Shown here: positions 46,361 to 55,859 of the stretch, piece by piece
Numbering within the stretch: position 1 is the stretch's first letter
How the letters are laid out: the number at the start of each line of letters is the position of its first letter
Origin: Allocoleopsis franciscana PCC 7113
GTDB lineage: Bacteria; Cyanobacteriota; Cyanobacteriia; Cyanobacteriales; Coleofasciculaceae
Length of the DNA: 64,000 nucleotides
Assembly: GCF_000317515.1 (NCBI RefSeq)
Contig: NC_019738.1
Span: 3,746,001-3,810,000 of the forward strand
Direction of reading: 5' to 3'
Made by a program: the position numbers and the translations under genes
The notes under the pieces: generated by a model
The model's input: only the letters and a program-made list of their open reading frames with translations
Databases searched by the model: none
Told to the model about the DNA's origin: nothing

Positions 46361-49213
46361 ATGGCAAGTAAACGATTTGTACTTTTGCATCGCTTACAAA
46401 AGCTGGGAATAGTGGGCTTCGGTAATTGGGGCTTAAGCAAGGCTCAGGCAAAATCTAGGCTTCCCAAATTCAAATACCGCTATGGATTTTTGGCTGCTCT
46501 AACGGCCTTGTGTTGCGTCGTGGTTGTCCCCATGGTGGGCAGAACTGCAACACCCACAGTGGTCGCCAATCCCTCTATCTCAGTTGTGAAGACTCAATCC
46601 TTGCCGCTGCCCTCAACTCTCCTGGCATCGGTCGGTGACTCTACGGCTCAACCCCTGCCGAATCTGGCTAAAAATCCCGAAAGCTTGGATGAACAAGCCA
46701 AAACTCTGTATTTAGCAGGGCGATTTTCAGAAGCCGTATCCGTTTTGCAGCAACTCCTGCAAGTGTACCAGACGAATGGCGACCTCCTGGGGCAAGCGGT
46801 GGTACAGAGTAATCTCGCTTTGAACTATCAGCAATTGGGACGCACTCAGGAGGCCACTCAGGCCATTGCCGCCGCACTTCAGGGAGTGGAAAAAACACAA
46901 AACTCCTCTGAGCGCTCAGCCGTTTGGGCACAGAGTCTGGATGTTCAAGCGAACCTGCAACTGGCAAAGGGAGAAGCAGAACAAGCTGTGGCAACTTGGG
47001 AACAAGCGGCTGCACTTTACAGCCAGTTAGGAGACACCAACAGAGCCACTCTGACGCGCATCAACCAGGCGCAGGCGTTGCAGGCATTAGGACTTTATCG
47101 GCGGTCGGTTTCGACCCTCCAGACGTTGAAACAGTCTTTGGACAAGCAACCTGACTCTCTCACCAAAGCATCGAACCTCCTCAGCTTGGGAGAAGCACTC
47201 CGGGTGATTGGAAACCTTGAGGAAGCGGATGCCAACTTACAAGAAAGTCTGAAGATTGCCCAAAACCTCAAATCCCCGGATGCCATTAGTGCGGCTTACC
47301 TCAGCTTAGGCAATCTCGCCCGGACTCAGGCAGACCAGAAAATAGGCCAAGCACAACCAAAAGAGGCTCAGAAACAGCGGCAAGCCGCTCTCGATTTCTA
47401 CCAGAAAGCCTCGGATACTGCTGCTATCTCAAAAACTCAAACCCAAGCCCAACTGAATCGCCTGCGCCTGTTGATCGAGATGAAGAAGTGGCAAGAGGCG
47501 CAAGCGCTTTATCCTCAGTTACAAGGTCAAATCGCGAACCTGCCTGTGGGTCGTCCTGCCATCTATGCCCAGGTTAACTTAGCCCGCAGCATGATGAAAT
47601 TACGCACTAGGGGCGAAAAGCCGTCTTCCACACCAGAAACTCGCGCACCCCAAGATATTGCCCAAATTCTGGCTGTGGCTTATCAGCAGGCGGAACAATT
47701 AAATGACGGGCGATCGCAAGCGGTTGTCTTGAGTGATTTGGGGCATTTGTATGAACTGCAAAATCAATGGACTGATGCCGAACAACTGACGCAACGGGCA
47801 TTGGTTTTATCCCAACAATCTGTGAATGCCTCCGATATTGACTATGAATTTTCCTGGCAGCTAGGTCGCATTTTCAAAGCACAAGGCAAATATCAACAAG
47901 CGATCGCAGCTTATGATGAAGCCTTTGAAAGGTCGCGATCGCTCCGAGGTGATTTGGTAGCCACCAATCCAGATGTGCAGTTTTCCTTCCGAGACAGTGT
48001 CGAACCCGTTTATCGCCAATTTGTAGACTTGCTGCTGACTCCTCCATCTCGTGAGGCTGAACCCCCTCAGCAAAATCTGCAAAAAGCTCGTGAGGTATTA
48101 GAAGCGCTACAAGTCGCACAACTGCAAAACTTCTTACAACAAGCCTGTGAGGAGAAACGATTAGAAATTGACCGGATTATTGATCAAAAAGACTCACAAA
48201 CAGCCGTGATTTACCCAATCATCCTAGACAACCGATTGGAAGTCATGGTTAAGTTACCCAAGGAAGACCAGCTCTATCGCTCCTCCACTGAAATTTCTAG
48301 GGATAGCGTTGCCAAGACATTAAAACAATTCAAAACCACTCTGGAAACCGAGAGTCCGTTTGATCAGCCGGTGAAAAAGGTGGGTAAAACCGTTTATGAC
48401 TGGCTGATTGCACCGTTTAGCGATCGCCTCGAAGCGGGTGGTATCAAGACCCTGATCTTCGTCTTGGACGGTTCTCTGCGAACGATTCCCATGGCGGCTC
48501 TTTACGATGGAGAACGCTATCTGGTTGAGAAGTATGCCGTTTCCTTGGCTTTAGGTCTAGAGGTGCGCGACCCCGAACCCCTCCTGCGTCAAAACATGAA
48601 GGTACTCGCAGCCGGTCTGACTGATCCGCCGAAACAGTTTGAGAACACCTATAGCAAACTGCAAAATGTCAAACACGAACTCGACGCGATCAAGGACACC
48701 AACGTCCCGGTTAAGTTTATCCTCGACCAGGCATTTACCGAGGGAAATTTCCAGCAAGCCATGAATTCAAACAATTACCAGGTTGTTCACCTAGCCACTC
48801 ATGGTCAGTTTGGGGCGACACGGGAGAGGACTTATTTACTGGTTGCAGATGGCGCGATTTATGTAGACCAATTGAGTGAATTATTCCGTACACGCGGACA
48901 AAGCCGAGAAGACGCGGTGGAATTATTGGTTCTGAGTGCTTGTAAGACAGCCAGCGGAAACGATCGCGCCGTTCTAGGGATTGCCGGAACAGCCGTACAG
49001 GCTGGTGCACGCAGCGTAATCGCGGGTTTGTGGAGTCTAGCGGATGACTCCAGTGTGCTATTTGCCCAAGAACTGTATAAATATTTAGGGGAACCTGGAA
49101 TCAGCCGAGCCGAAGCCTTACGTCGAACCCAGGTGGCGTTTCTCAAAGACGAGAGTAAATATCAGCACCCCCGCTTTTGGGCACCTTATGTTTTGGTGGG
49201 CAGTTGGTTGTAA
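46361..49213 (+). CDS. TPR-CHAT caspase-like protease
   Basis: 950 residues from ATG 46361 (the frame extends nine codons to a TTG). A signal or anchor helix (YGFLAALTALCCVVVVPMVG) near residue 45, then about ten TPR-like units (LYLAGRFSEAVSVLQQLLQVYQ, QSNLALNYQQLGRTQEATQA, LSLGEALRVIGNLEEADANL), and a CHAT domain from about residue 640. Catalytic His814 (VVHLATHGQFG) and Cys861 (LLVLSACKTASGND) are both present, so the peptidase should be active. CHAT is the caspase/separase-like family. It follows exoprotein 2 by under 100 bases, suggesting co-transcription. A role in processing or quality control of the exoproteins is a guess. Confidence 0.92.
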   Translation: MASKRFVLLHRLQKLGIVGFGNWGLSKAQAKSRLPKFKYRYGFLAALTALCCVVVVPMVGRTATPTVVANPSISVVKTQSLPLPSTLLASVGDSTAQPLPNLAKNPESLDEQAKTLYLAGRFSEAVSVLQQLLQVYQTNGDLLGQAVVQSNLALNYQQLGRTQEATQAIAAALQGVEKTQNSSERSAVWAQSLDVQANLQLAKGEAEQAVATWEQAAALYSQLGDTNRATLTRINQAQALQALGLYRRSVSTLQTLKQSLDKQPDSLTKASNLLSLGEALRVIGNLEEADANLQESLKIAQNLKSPDAISAAYLSLGNLARTQADQKIGQAQPKEAQKQRQAALDFYQKASDTAAISKTQTQAQLNRLRLLIEMKKWQEAQALYPQLQGQIANLPVGRPAIYAQVNLARSMMKLRTRGEKPSSTPETRAPQDIAQILAVAYQQAEQLNDGRSQAVVLSDLGHLYELQNQWTDAEQLTQRALVLSQQSVNASDIDYEFSWQLGRIFKAQGKYQQAIAAYDEAFERSRSLRGDLVATNPDVQFSFRDSVEPVYRQFVDLLLTPPSREAEPPQQNLQKAREVLEALQVAQLQNFLQQACEEKRLEIDRIIDQKDSQTAVIYPIILDNRLEVMVKLPKEDQLYRSSTEISRDSVAKTLKQFKTTLETESPFDQPVKKVGKTVYDWLIAPFSDRLEAGGIKTLIFVLDGSLRTIPMAALYDGERYLVEKYAVSLALGLEVRDPEPLLRQNMKVLAAGLTDPPKQFENTYSKLQNVKHELDAIKDTNVPVKFILDQAFTEGNFQQAMNSNNYQVVHLATHGQFGATRERTYLLVADGAIYVDQLSELFRTRGQSREDAVELLVLSACKTASGNDRAVLGIAGTAVQAGARSVIAGLWSLADDSSVLFAQELYKYLGEPGISRAEALRRTQVAFLKDESKYQHPRFWAPYVLVGSWL

Positions 49214-49244
49214 TTCCTGTTTGAGTGGAATACTTCAAATTATT

Positions 49245-49268
49245 AGGGGCACGACATATCGTGCCCCT
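49245..49268. terminator. strong hairpin after the CHAT gene
   Basis: AGGGGCACGA pairs perfectly with TCGTGCCCCT around the loop CATA, 32 bases after the stop codon. It sits between convergent genes and could end both transcripts. Confidence 0.75.
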
Positions 49269-49368
49269 ATCCTGTCGTTATAGCAGTTGCCAAGGCGACT
49301 CTTGACTCTCGCCCAATGCTGAAACCTTGACCGATTAATCTTTTCCCTTCTGCCTTCTGCTATCTCCC

Positions 49369-50148
49369 TTAATTGCTCCCGCTCTCAGGACGCAGTTCAC
49401 TCACCGGAGTTGTGGCAAATTCTTGCAGATCAAACAACTTCACCAATTCGCTCCATGCGCTTGGATTGTTAGTCCGATTGCTGGCAAGCCCAGTCACGTA
49501 CTCAAACCATAAATTATTCTCTTTATAAGCCAGGTACTGCTGTTGCGGGGGCGTAGCTTTGAGCCGACTATCCAGTTGGGCACTAGCTGGAATCCTAGTC
49601 AGCCAACCCGCGACGCTTGGGTTCGCCGACGGTTGATCCGGATCGCAGATAATGGAAAGCCTCCAATAGTAGTCTTTGCCCACTTCCAACGCTTTTTCTG
49701 TGGAGGGGAGAGTAAACTTGACAATACCTGCTTCATCTGGTAAAGCAAGCTGAAGCGGTTCTGTCAGCACTGGGTTACCTGTATCATCCTGCAACTCAAA
49801 CTGGACAGATGTAACCTTGACATCGGAGGTCTCACTTTGAGGCGCATTCTGACCAAAGGGTACATAAAACCAGAAGGTGGGATAGCCTTGGGTTGTATTT
49901 CCTGGGTCTTTTTCCGGATTCAGCGCCTTGAGATTCTTTGTGCCTGCGGGACACTCCCCACGCACAGCGCCGCTGCTGGATGTGTTACCTGCATTGAGAG
50001 GACGTTTGGCAAGTAGTTGCACCGAGCGCTGGTTTGACTGAGCTTGAGCTTTTTGACTCAATAAGGGCAAGAGTGGCATTGTTGGCACTAACGCAGCCAT
50101 CGTTCCGAAAACAAGAGCTTTTTGGATGAGTGAACGTGTTAATACCAT
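49369..50148 (-). CDS. DUF928 family exported protein (third copy)
   Basis: 259 residues. Signal peptide (ALVFGTMAALVPTMPLLPLLSQKAQA), then the DUF928 landmarks CPAGTKNLKALNPE, YPTFWFYVPFG, SVQFELQDDTGNPV, GKDYYWRLSIICDPDQ and the helical tail YLAYKENNLWFEYVTGLASNR. Paralogue of the pair at 12613-14241. It lies convergent to CHAT and downstream of a TIR-CHASE2 gene of the same strand, a neighbourhood in which DUF928 is often found. Function unknown; probably periplasmic. Confidence 0.9.
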   Translation of the reverse strand: MVLTRSLIQKALVFGTMAALVPTMPLLPLLSQKAQAQSNQRSVQLLAKRPLNAGNTSSSGAVRGECPAGTKNLKALNPEKDPGNTTQGYPTFWFYVPFGQNAPQSETSDVKVTSVQFELQDDTGNPVLTEPLQLALPDEAGIVKFTLPSTEKALEVGKDYYWRLSIICDPDQPSANPSVAGWLTRIPASAQLDSRLKATPPQQQYLAYKENNLWFEYVTGLASNRTNNPSAWSELVKLFDLQEFATTPVSELRPESGSN

Positions 50149-50184
50149 GAGTTGTGAACCTCTTAATAGTGTTTCCAGAGTAGA

Positions 50185-50301
50185 ACTTACGCAACTGTCA
50201 CAAAAAATCGGGTTTTTTGTTTGTAGTCAGGGCTTTAGCCCAACCCAATGAGAACTGTAGTCCTCCCAATAAACTGAAAATAATATGCCCATTGCGTAAG
50301 C
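50185..50301. mobile_element. small MITE-like element
   Basis: ACTTACGCAA at 50185-50194 and TTGCGTAAGC at 50292-50301 are inverted copies with one mismatch, enclosing about 95 gene-free bases. Elements ending in ACTTACGCA are common in cyanobacterial spacers. A target duplication is not clear. Confidence 0.5.
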
Positions 50302-50375
50302 TCTCAAGATCAAATGCTACAAGTTGAGTTTGTCGGTTGTTCCTGAAACCTGAACCACGGAGTGTGGATAGGTAA

Positions 50376-53300
50376 CTACTTTCGCAAGTAGTAATTCAGA
50401 CAACCCACTCCGGCACCTGTGCCGATGAGGGCAATGAGTGCAGGAGCTAATGGTAGCCATCCACCGGGGAAGGCGAGGACGAAATAGCAGATGCCGTAAA
50501 GAGTGACAACCGAAACCACACCTGCGATCGCTAAAAATCTCGGTTGCCGAAACCACCAAACCACAAAACCACCGACCACCGACCAGCCAAAAATCCAAAG
50601 CGTTTCCGACCCCATGGGCATCCACCAAATCAAGGGACGCCCATTCAGTGTGGCACTCAAGAGTTGGCTAATCATCTGCGCGTGCAATACCACTCCCGGA
50701 ACTTCACCATAAGGTGTATTCCAGTAGTCGGCTTGGCGTTCGGCTTTATCCACCAGGCCAATCAACACAATGCGATCGCGGATCAAGTCTGCGGGAACGC
50801 GATTTTCCAACACATCCTTGAGAGGAACGATTGGCACGAACTTTTCTGGATCACCCTGATGAATTCGATAGTTGAGCATCGCTTGATACCCACCCAACTG
50901 ATCACCTCGATCTCGGTAGCCGCTGCCATTTCCTGACGTTGGTGCCCACAAGGGCGGAATCACCGTCTTGCCAAACTGCATGTGGCGCACAAAGTCTTCT
51001 TCCTTCGGATCAAAGGGAGAGGAATAAGGAATACCCTTCCCTTCCAGGTATTTTTGCGCCAGTACCAGGCTGAAGGCATTCATCGTGTTGCAATAATCTG
51101 GATCTGCCCCTGCCATCAGGTAATGGCGACGTAAAAACTTACCCCCATCATCTTGCAGATTAGCAAAGCCGACCCGCTCTATCGGTACATTTGTCGGGGC
51201 TTTGTTTCCCTTCTTCATTTGCCCCCGATCATTCGTGCCACTGCCTTTGCAAACGGCTACCAAGTTGGTGGTGTCTTTAAAGGTTTGAGTGAGTTCTGGT
51301 AATGAACTCAAGTCCCGGATAAAATCTAAGCCAATCAAGCGGGGTTGATGACGGTTAAGGGCTTTGAGGGTATCCGATAGCGCCAAGTCCGGCACAGTCC
51401 CTCGCCCCAAGCGATAGCGATCACTGCGATCGATCATCTCAGCACTGTCTACATCAACCCCGACAATCACCAGCCGATCATCTTTCGGTTCATTCGGACG
51501 CAACCGGAGCAAATGGTCGTAGGCTGCCAGTTCCACCGGTTGCATCAGCCCAAAAAAGCGTCCAGCAAACACTAATGCCGTGACAGCCAAGCCAGTCAAC
51601 ATCACCGTGCGCCGCTTCACCCGACGATAGGGGAGTTCTCGACTCGCTGCCAAATACTCTAACTGAAGGTCGGTGGGAGCCGGTTCTCGATTGGTCGTTT
51701 GTGTCAACCACTGCTGGGAGGCAACCAAATCTTTCCCCCGCACCAAGAAGCCATCATCACGTCCATGCTGTTCCCACTCCTTGGCTTTGAGCAACAAACG
51801 GGTGTGAGTTCTGACATAATCTGGGTCTGTATCCAGGGTTCTCGTGAGTTCCCCAAAGTTGGTAAGGAAGTCTCCTCCATGCTTGCGGAAATCCACCCAC
51901 TGCACTTTTGCTAAACCTGGGTGCAGCGTCGCCGGATCGACCTCCTGATATAAAACGGTGACAATGCGCTTATTCAAGCTCATCGCATACTCCACCTGTG
52001 CCGCAGAGTCGGGCGAATTGACGGAGTTGGGGGAAATAATAAATAAAAAGTTGTTGGCGTATTCAATTCCCCGCTGAATCTCTTGCTGAAAGTCAACCCC
52101 AGAGGCGATACTTTCTTGCTCAAACCAGGTTGTCTTGCCTTGAATTTGTAGAGTCTCGTTCAGCTTGCGGGCAAAATCAGAATCGGTGCGGGAGTAGGCA
52201 ATAAATACATCGAGGGAAGCATCTGGAGGTTGTTTGAGGCTTTCCGCGATGAATTCTTCTTGTAGGGGTGTGGATGAATTCTGAGTTCTCTGTTTTGCCA
52301 CCTTCAACCACGCCTCAGCTTGGCGAAGATTGTAACCCCGCAATAAAATGCTGGGATTGCGCTTTTGCCGTTCCCACTTCAGCGCCTTCGCCAATACGAT
52401 TTTATGCTGCTCATGGTAAGCGGCGTCTTCACGCAGTACCTTAATTAACTTGGCAATAGCATCGTGATATTGCGCCTCTTGCTCCGGATCTGTGATCGTG
52501 ATGAACTGTATAGCACCTAGTTCAGGCGGAACTTGCTCAAGCTCAACCTCTTTAATCAGTACAGGAATAATTCGCTTTTTGTGCGTCCTGGCGTGAGCCA
52601 GTTCCATTTGACAGTATTGCGATGCCAGAGAGGCTGGAGACATGAGATAAACCACATTATCGGCTTCCTCCAGACCCCGATAAATGGCCTCTACAAAATC
52701 TGTCCCAGAGTTAATGTCTGTTAGGTTCGTCCAAACGGTGAAACACTCGCGCCTCAAACTGTTCGCCACTTTTTCCATGAACGCCCTCTCCTTTTCCGAG
52801 TAGGAGAGAAAGACATGAGTCATTAGGTTATTGGCGTTCTTGGTACTTTCACCAATAAAGGCACAGTGCAAGTCGGTTGGTTCGCAAGGGGGTTGCTCAT
52901 CCTTAAACCGGATTTTTAGCCAGTTTTCGGCTTGTATCCGTTCTTCTCCGGTTAAGAGGTAACTTGACTGTTTCTGATTGCGTTCCCACTCCAGCGCTTT
53001 AGCTAAAAAGTAGGTGTGCTGTTTTACATAGTCTCGATGACGAGTAAATATTTCTAGCAGTCCAGCAAAGGATTTCTCAAAATCGTCAATTCCTTCGCGG
53101 AAGTAAACCCAGTTGATTTTGCCAATCACAGGGTGCATATTGGGGAAACTGGAGTGTAAACCCTTGGATTTGTAAGTTTCCCACTCACTCAGATCACGGC
53201 CTGGGTTGCGTTGCTGCCAAATTTCTTCTGTAATTTGCTCGACGTGCAACAGGGGAATAATTCGTTTATTGCGTCGGAGGGCTAGCTCAATTTCTTTGCC

Positions 53301-53555
53301 GCAGTAGGGCGAGTTGACAGAGTGGGGGGCGATGAGAAATAGAAAGTTATCGGCTTTCTCGATGCCGTCATCAATTTGGTTTTGGTAATCTACCCCTAAA
53401 GGAATATCGTTTTGATCAAACCAAACCTTTCGTCCTTCTTTCAGGAGCCGGTCATAGAGCTTAGTTGCAAAAGCTTTGCTATCTGCTCGTCCGTATGAAA
53501 TAAATGCATCTTGAAAGCTATTGATCTTTCCTAAAACTTCTAAGCTGCTATTCAC
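50376..53555 (-). CDS. TIR-TIR-TIR-CHASE2 membrane protein
   Basis: 1059 residues from GTG 53555 (the frame extends seven codons to a TTG). Three TIR domains near residues 14-165, 245-375 and 448-575. TIR1 and TIR2 keep the putative NADase Glu (Glu88 in SPYCGKE, Glu318 in SQYCQME), whereas TIR3 has Gln520 (SPDSAAQ). Each TIR is followed by a short helical module of the form AKALEWER..LLRG..QAEXWL. Then a membrane helix (TVMLTGLAVTALVFAGRFFG), CHASE2 (670-940; AAYDHLLRLRP, IVGVDVDSAE, GLDFIRDL) and two to three C-terminal helices. CHASE2 lies outside the membrane, so this may join an external signal to TIR output inside. It is the minus-strand neighbour of DUF928. Confidence 0.88.
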   Translation of the reverse strand: MNSSLEVLGKINSFQDAFISYGRADSKAFATKLYDRLLKEGRKVWFDQNDIPLGVDYQNQIDDGIEKADNFLFLIAPHSVNSPYCGKEIELALRRNKRIIPLLHVEQITEEIWQQRNPGRDLSEWETYKSKGLHSSFPNMHPVIGKINWVYFREGIDDFEKSFAGLLEIFTRHRDYVKQHTYFLAKALEWERNQKQSSYLLTGEERIQAENWLKIRFKDEQPPCEPTDLHCAFIGESTKNANNLMTHVFLSYSEKERAFMEKVANSLRRECFTVWTNLTDINSGTDFVEAIYRGLEEADNVVYLMSPASLASQYCQMELAHARTHKKRIIPVLIKEVELEQVPPELGAIQFITITDPEQEAQYHDAIAKLIKVLREDAAYHEQHKIVLAKALKWERQKRNPSILLRGYNLRQAEAWLKVAKQRTQNSSTPLQEEFIAESLKQPPDASLDVFIAYSRTDSDFARKLNETLQIQGKTTWFEQESIASGVDFQQEIQRGIEYANNFLFIISPNSVNSPDSAAQVEYAMSLNKRIVTVLYQEVDPATLHPGLAKVQWVDFRKHGGDFLTNFGELTRTLDTDPDYVRTHTRLLLKAKEWEQHGRDDGFLVRGKDLVASQQWLTQTTNREPAPTDLQLEYLAASRELPYRRVKRRTVMLTGLAVTALVFAGRFFGLMQPVELAAYDHLLRLRPNEPKDDRLVIVGVDVDSAEMIDRSDRYRLGRGTVPDLALSDTLKALNRHQPRLIGLDFIRDLSSLPELTQTFKDTTNLVAVCKGSGTNDRGQMKKGNKAPTNVPIERVGFANLQDDGGKFLRRHYLMAGADPDYCNTMNAFSLVLAQKYLEGKGIPYSSPFDPKEEDFVRHMQFGKTVIPPLWAPTSGNGSGYRDRGDQLGGYQAMLNYRIHQGDPEKFVPIVPLKDVLENRVPADLIRDRIVLIGLVDKAERQADYWNTPYGEVPGVVLHAQMISQLLSATLNGRPLIWWMPMGSETLWIFGWSVVGGFVVWWFRQPRFLAIAGVVSVVTLYGICYFVLAFPGGWLPLAPALIALIGTGAGVGCLNYYLRK

Positions 53556-53744
53556 ACAAAACCTCAAGTATGTCAAGTTTTTTTAAACGAACGTCAGGAG
53601 CAGATGAGCGCTACTCGATTGCTTCCTTATTTCTACTTTATCTATTCCTTTAGGTAGTTGTCCAAATTTATTATCTTTACTAGCACTAAAAAATATTGGT
53701 AAGTTGGATTTTCGTCACATTACCCAGATTGTCTATCTCTAGAG

Positions 53745-55487
53745 CTATAAAAGAGCGTTATTCGATATAATCATGGCGATCGCTAAACGCACCGCTTGCC
53801 CCACCACCGAAAAACGTGCTGCCTCCGAAGCCGCTTCTTGCCACCTTAACAATTGTTTCTGGAAGATTTCATCGGTTTCAGCTCGCTTCATAATTACTTT
53901 ACCAATGACTTCTTTTTGAATTTCTTCCGTCGAAATGTTCTGTTGTTGCAAAAACTCGATCAGCCGCTCTACACTATCCACACACTGTTCTGGTGCTTGG
54001 GACATGATAATCCGTTGAATCTGAGTGACCACCTCTTGATATAACTGCCGTTTGCGACGGTTAGGTGATAAGGACAGGGGAGGTGGTGCTGGCAATGGGG
54101 GCAGCCGTTCGATCTGTAAATTCTGAGCCTCCTTGATTTCAAGTAAGTCCAGGAGAATTTGGCGTCGAGTCACAAAACGCTCCAACATATCTGGATAGAG
54201 TTGCACAATCCGCTGACTAATCAGCTTGGTATTGACCGATCGATTAGCGGACAAGCGCAGTAAGTATTTCCCAGAATTGGCTTCATAGGATTTGAGGGTG
54301 AGTTGAAGATTCGGAGACTCGAATTGGACTTGAGTGAGAGTAAACACGAGCGCCTCCCAGTTCGGAGCCTCAAGAAACGACACGGTTACCGTTAAGCGGT
54401 TTTCGGTGTTTTTGCGCTCCAATCCTGCGGGTGGCAAATCGCCCGTTACTGGATAGCGATCGCTTGGGCTTTTGCTAGAGTAGTCGAATCCCGTAAACAC
54501 ATATCGACACTCAACATAAGATAAATCGACCTCCTCCAAATGCCACTGATGAATGCAGCAACCCGTCAGTTCTGCCCGGTCGAGTTTAGTCCGAATTAAA
54601 TAACTTTCCAACAGATAGGCACCACTCAAATTGGCCTCACTTAACAGAGTATCCTTCAGATAAGCCCCACTTAAGTCAGCTTTTCGCAAATCAGCTCCCC
54701 GTAAATTCGCCTCACTCAGGTCGGTGCGTAATAAATAAACCTCTTGCAGAACTGCACGCAACAAATCTGCTTTTCGTAAACTGGCTCTGAGCAAATAAGC
54801 CCCCGTGAGATTCGCTCGACTCAAGTCTGCACCCTCACAATTGGCTTCACTCATATCCGCACCCGTGAGAATCGCCCGATGCAAGTCTGCCTGTCTGAGA
54901 TTTGCACCTCGCAGGTAAACGTTATTGAGATTCGCCTCTGTCAAATTAACGCCAACTAAAGTCGCTTCTTGTAAATTCGCCTGTTCTAAATTAGCTTCCC
55001 GTAGATTCGCACCGGTGAAATTGGTAGCGATGAGGTTGGTGCGGCAGAGATTGGCTTCCATCAACTGTGCGCCCATGAGCAGAGCATGGTTGAGATTAGC
55101 GTGTTCGAGATTAATCTGATCAAGCTGAGTGTTCTGCAAATCTGCCCCACTCAAATTAGAAGCGCTTAAATCCGCCCAATTTAAATCAGCCTCTCGTAGA
55201 TTTGCCAATCGCAGATCCACTTTACTCAGCTTGGCTCGACTCAATATTGATTGAGTAAAATTGGCATTGTCCAAGATAGCGCTATGTAGATTGGCCTGAT
55301 GCAAGTTGGCTCCAGTGAAATTGGCGTGGCTGAAACAACACCAACTCAGATTTGCACCACTGAGGTTAGCACCCGTCAAATTAATTTTGCGGAGGTTCGC
55401 CCCGGTCAGGTTTGCCCCACTCAGGTCAATATGGGCAAAGTCACGTTCTCCTTGTCGGTATCGGTCGAGAAAGTTTTGTACTTGCAT
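53745..55487 (-). CDS. pentapeptide-repeat protein
   Basis: 580 residues. Residues 18-325 are about 55 A(D/N)LXX pentapeptides (GANLTGANLRKINLTGANLS, EADLNWADLSASNLSG), expected to form a right-handed quadrilateral beta-helix. The final 240 residues are a separate globular domain (SFLEAPNWEALVFTLTQVQF, LIEFLQQQNISTEEIQKEVI) that I cannot assign. Cytoplasmic, since no signal peptide. Pentapeptide proteins can mimic DNA and bind gyrase, but most cyanobacterial ones have no known role. It lies 190 bases from TIR-CHASE2 on the same strand. Confidence 0.88.
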   Translation of the reverse strand: MQVQNFLDRYRQGERDFAHIDLSGANLTGANLRKINLTGANLSGANLSWCCFSHANFTGANLHQANLHSAILDNANFTQSILSRAKLSKVDLRLANLREADLNWADLSASNLSGADLQNTQLDQINLEHANLNHALLMGAQLMEANLCRTNLIATNFTGANLREANLEQANLQEATLVGVNLTEANLNNVYLRGANLRQADLHRAILTGADMSEANCEGADLSRANLTGAYLLRASLRKADLLRAVLQEVYLLRTDLSEANLRGADLRKADLSGAYLKDTLLSEANLSGAYLLESYLIRTKLDRAELTGCCIHQWHLEEVDLSYVECRYVFTGFDYSSKSPSDRYPVTGDLPPAGLERKNTENRLTVTVSFLEAPNWEALVFTLTQVQFESPNLQLTLKSYEANSGKYLLRLSANRSVNTKLISQRIVQLYPDMLERFVTRRQILLDLLEIKEAQNLQIERLPPLPAPPPLSLSPNRRKRQLYQEVVTQIQRIIMSQAPEQCVDSVERLIEFLQQQNISTEEIQKEVIGKVIMKRAETDEIFQKQLLRWQEAASEAARFSVVGQAVRLAIAMIISNNALL

Positions 55488-55607
55488 GGAGGCCGTTTGG
55501 ACAGGGAGAGTGGAAGAGTGGGGAAAGGTGATTTTTGTTGACCGGGAGGGATTATCTACTGCTGTGATTGGTGCATCATGGTCACCAGCATACCGAGAAA
55601 TAAACTA

Positions 55608-55634
55608 CTCAGGCTTACTTCGTTGAAGCCTGAG
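55608..55634. repeat. right-end hairpin of the TnpB element
   Basis: CTCAGGCTT and AAGCCTGAG pair perfectly around nine bases; the stop codon of the TnpB tail lies within it. On the minus strand this is just beyond the tnpB coding end, where IS605-type elements carry their right-end hairpin. Confidence 0.55.
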
Positions 55635-55766
55635 TTTTCAGTAGCCCTGTATCCCAGGTGGTCAACTCAACAGGTTGTCCCGTCCATAAAACACAACTAA
55701 GATACGAACCTCCAGGCTGGTTTATAGACAGCCCCAAAGCAGAAATATTTTTCGCGCCATTTAAAA
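55615..55766 (-). pseudogene. 3' part of tnpB (beyond the intron)
   Basis: Reading from 55766 gives LNGAKNISALGLSINQPGG, and the last residues include WDTGLLKTQ, ending at stop 55615-55617. LNGAKNI is the final RuvC block of TnpB, where DADLNGA(K/R)N places the third catalytic Asp; here the Asp codon itself lies at or beyond the junction. The fragment is in the same orientation as the 5' part at 58768-59883. So the two belong to one gene interrupted by an intron. Confidence 0.7.
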
Positions 55767-55806
55767 TTAAAGTCGGCGACTCCCTCACGAGAGCCGCCGC
55801 TCTCCA

Positions 55807-55840
55807 AAACCGTGCTTGATACTTTCGCATCACACGGCTC
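55807..55840 (-). ncRNA. group II intron domain V
   Basis: The 34-base minus-strand hairpin starts GAGCCGTG, has the CGAAAG loop and bulge, and closes with CACGGTTT. This is the catalytic core fold of group II introns, about 20 bases after the RT stop. A GC-rich hairpin like domain VI follows on the minus strand (55770-55800). Confidence 0.85.
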
Positions 55841-55859
55841 CTCAGCAATACGGTGTTTG

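Noticed and set aside
54660-55440. CRISPR-like periodicity
   Set aside because: The 15-bp rhythm is the coding pattern of pentapeptide repeats, with no constant repeat and no spacers.
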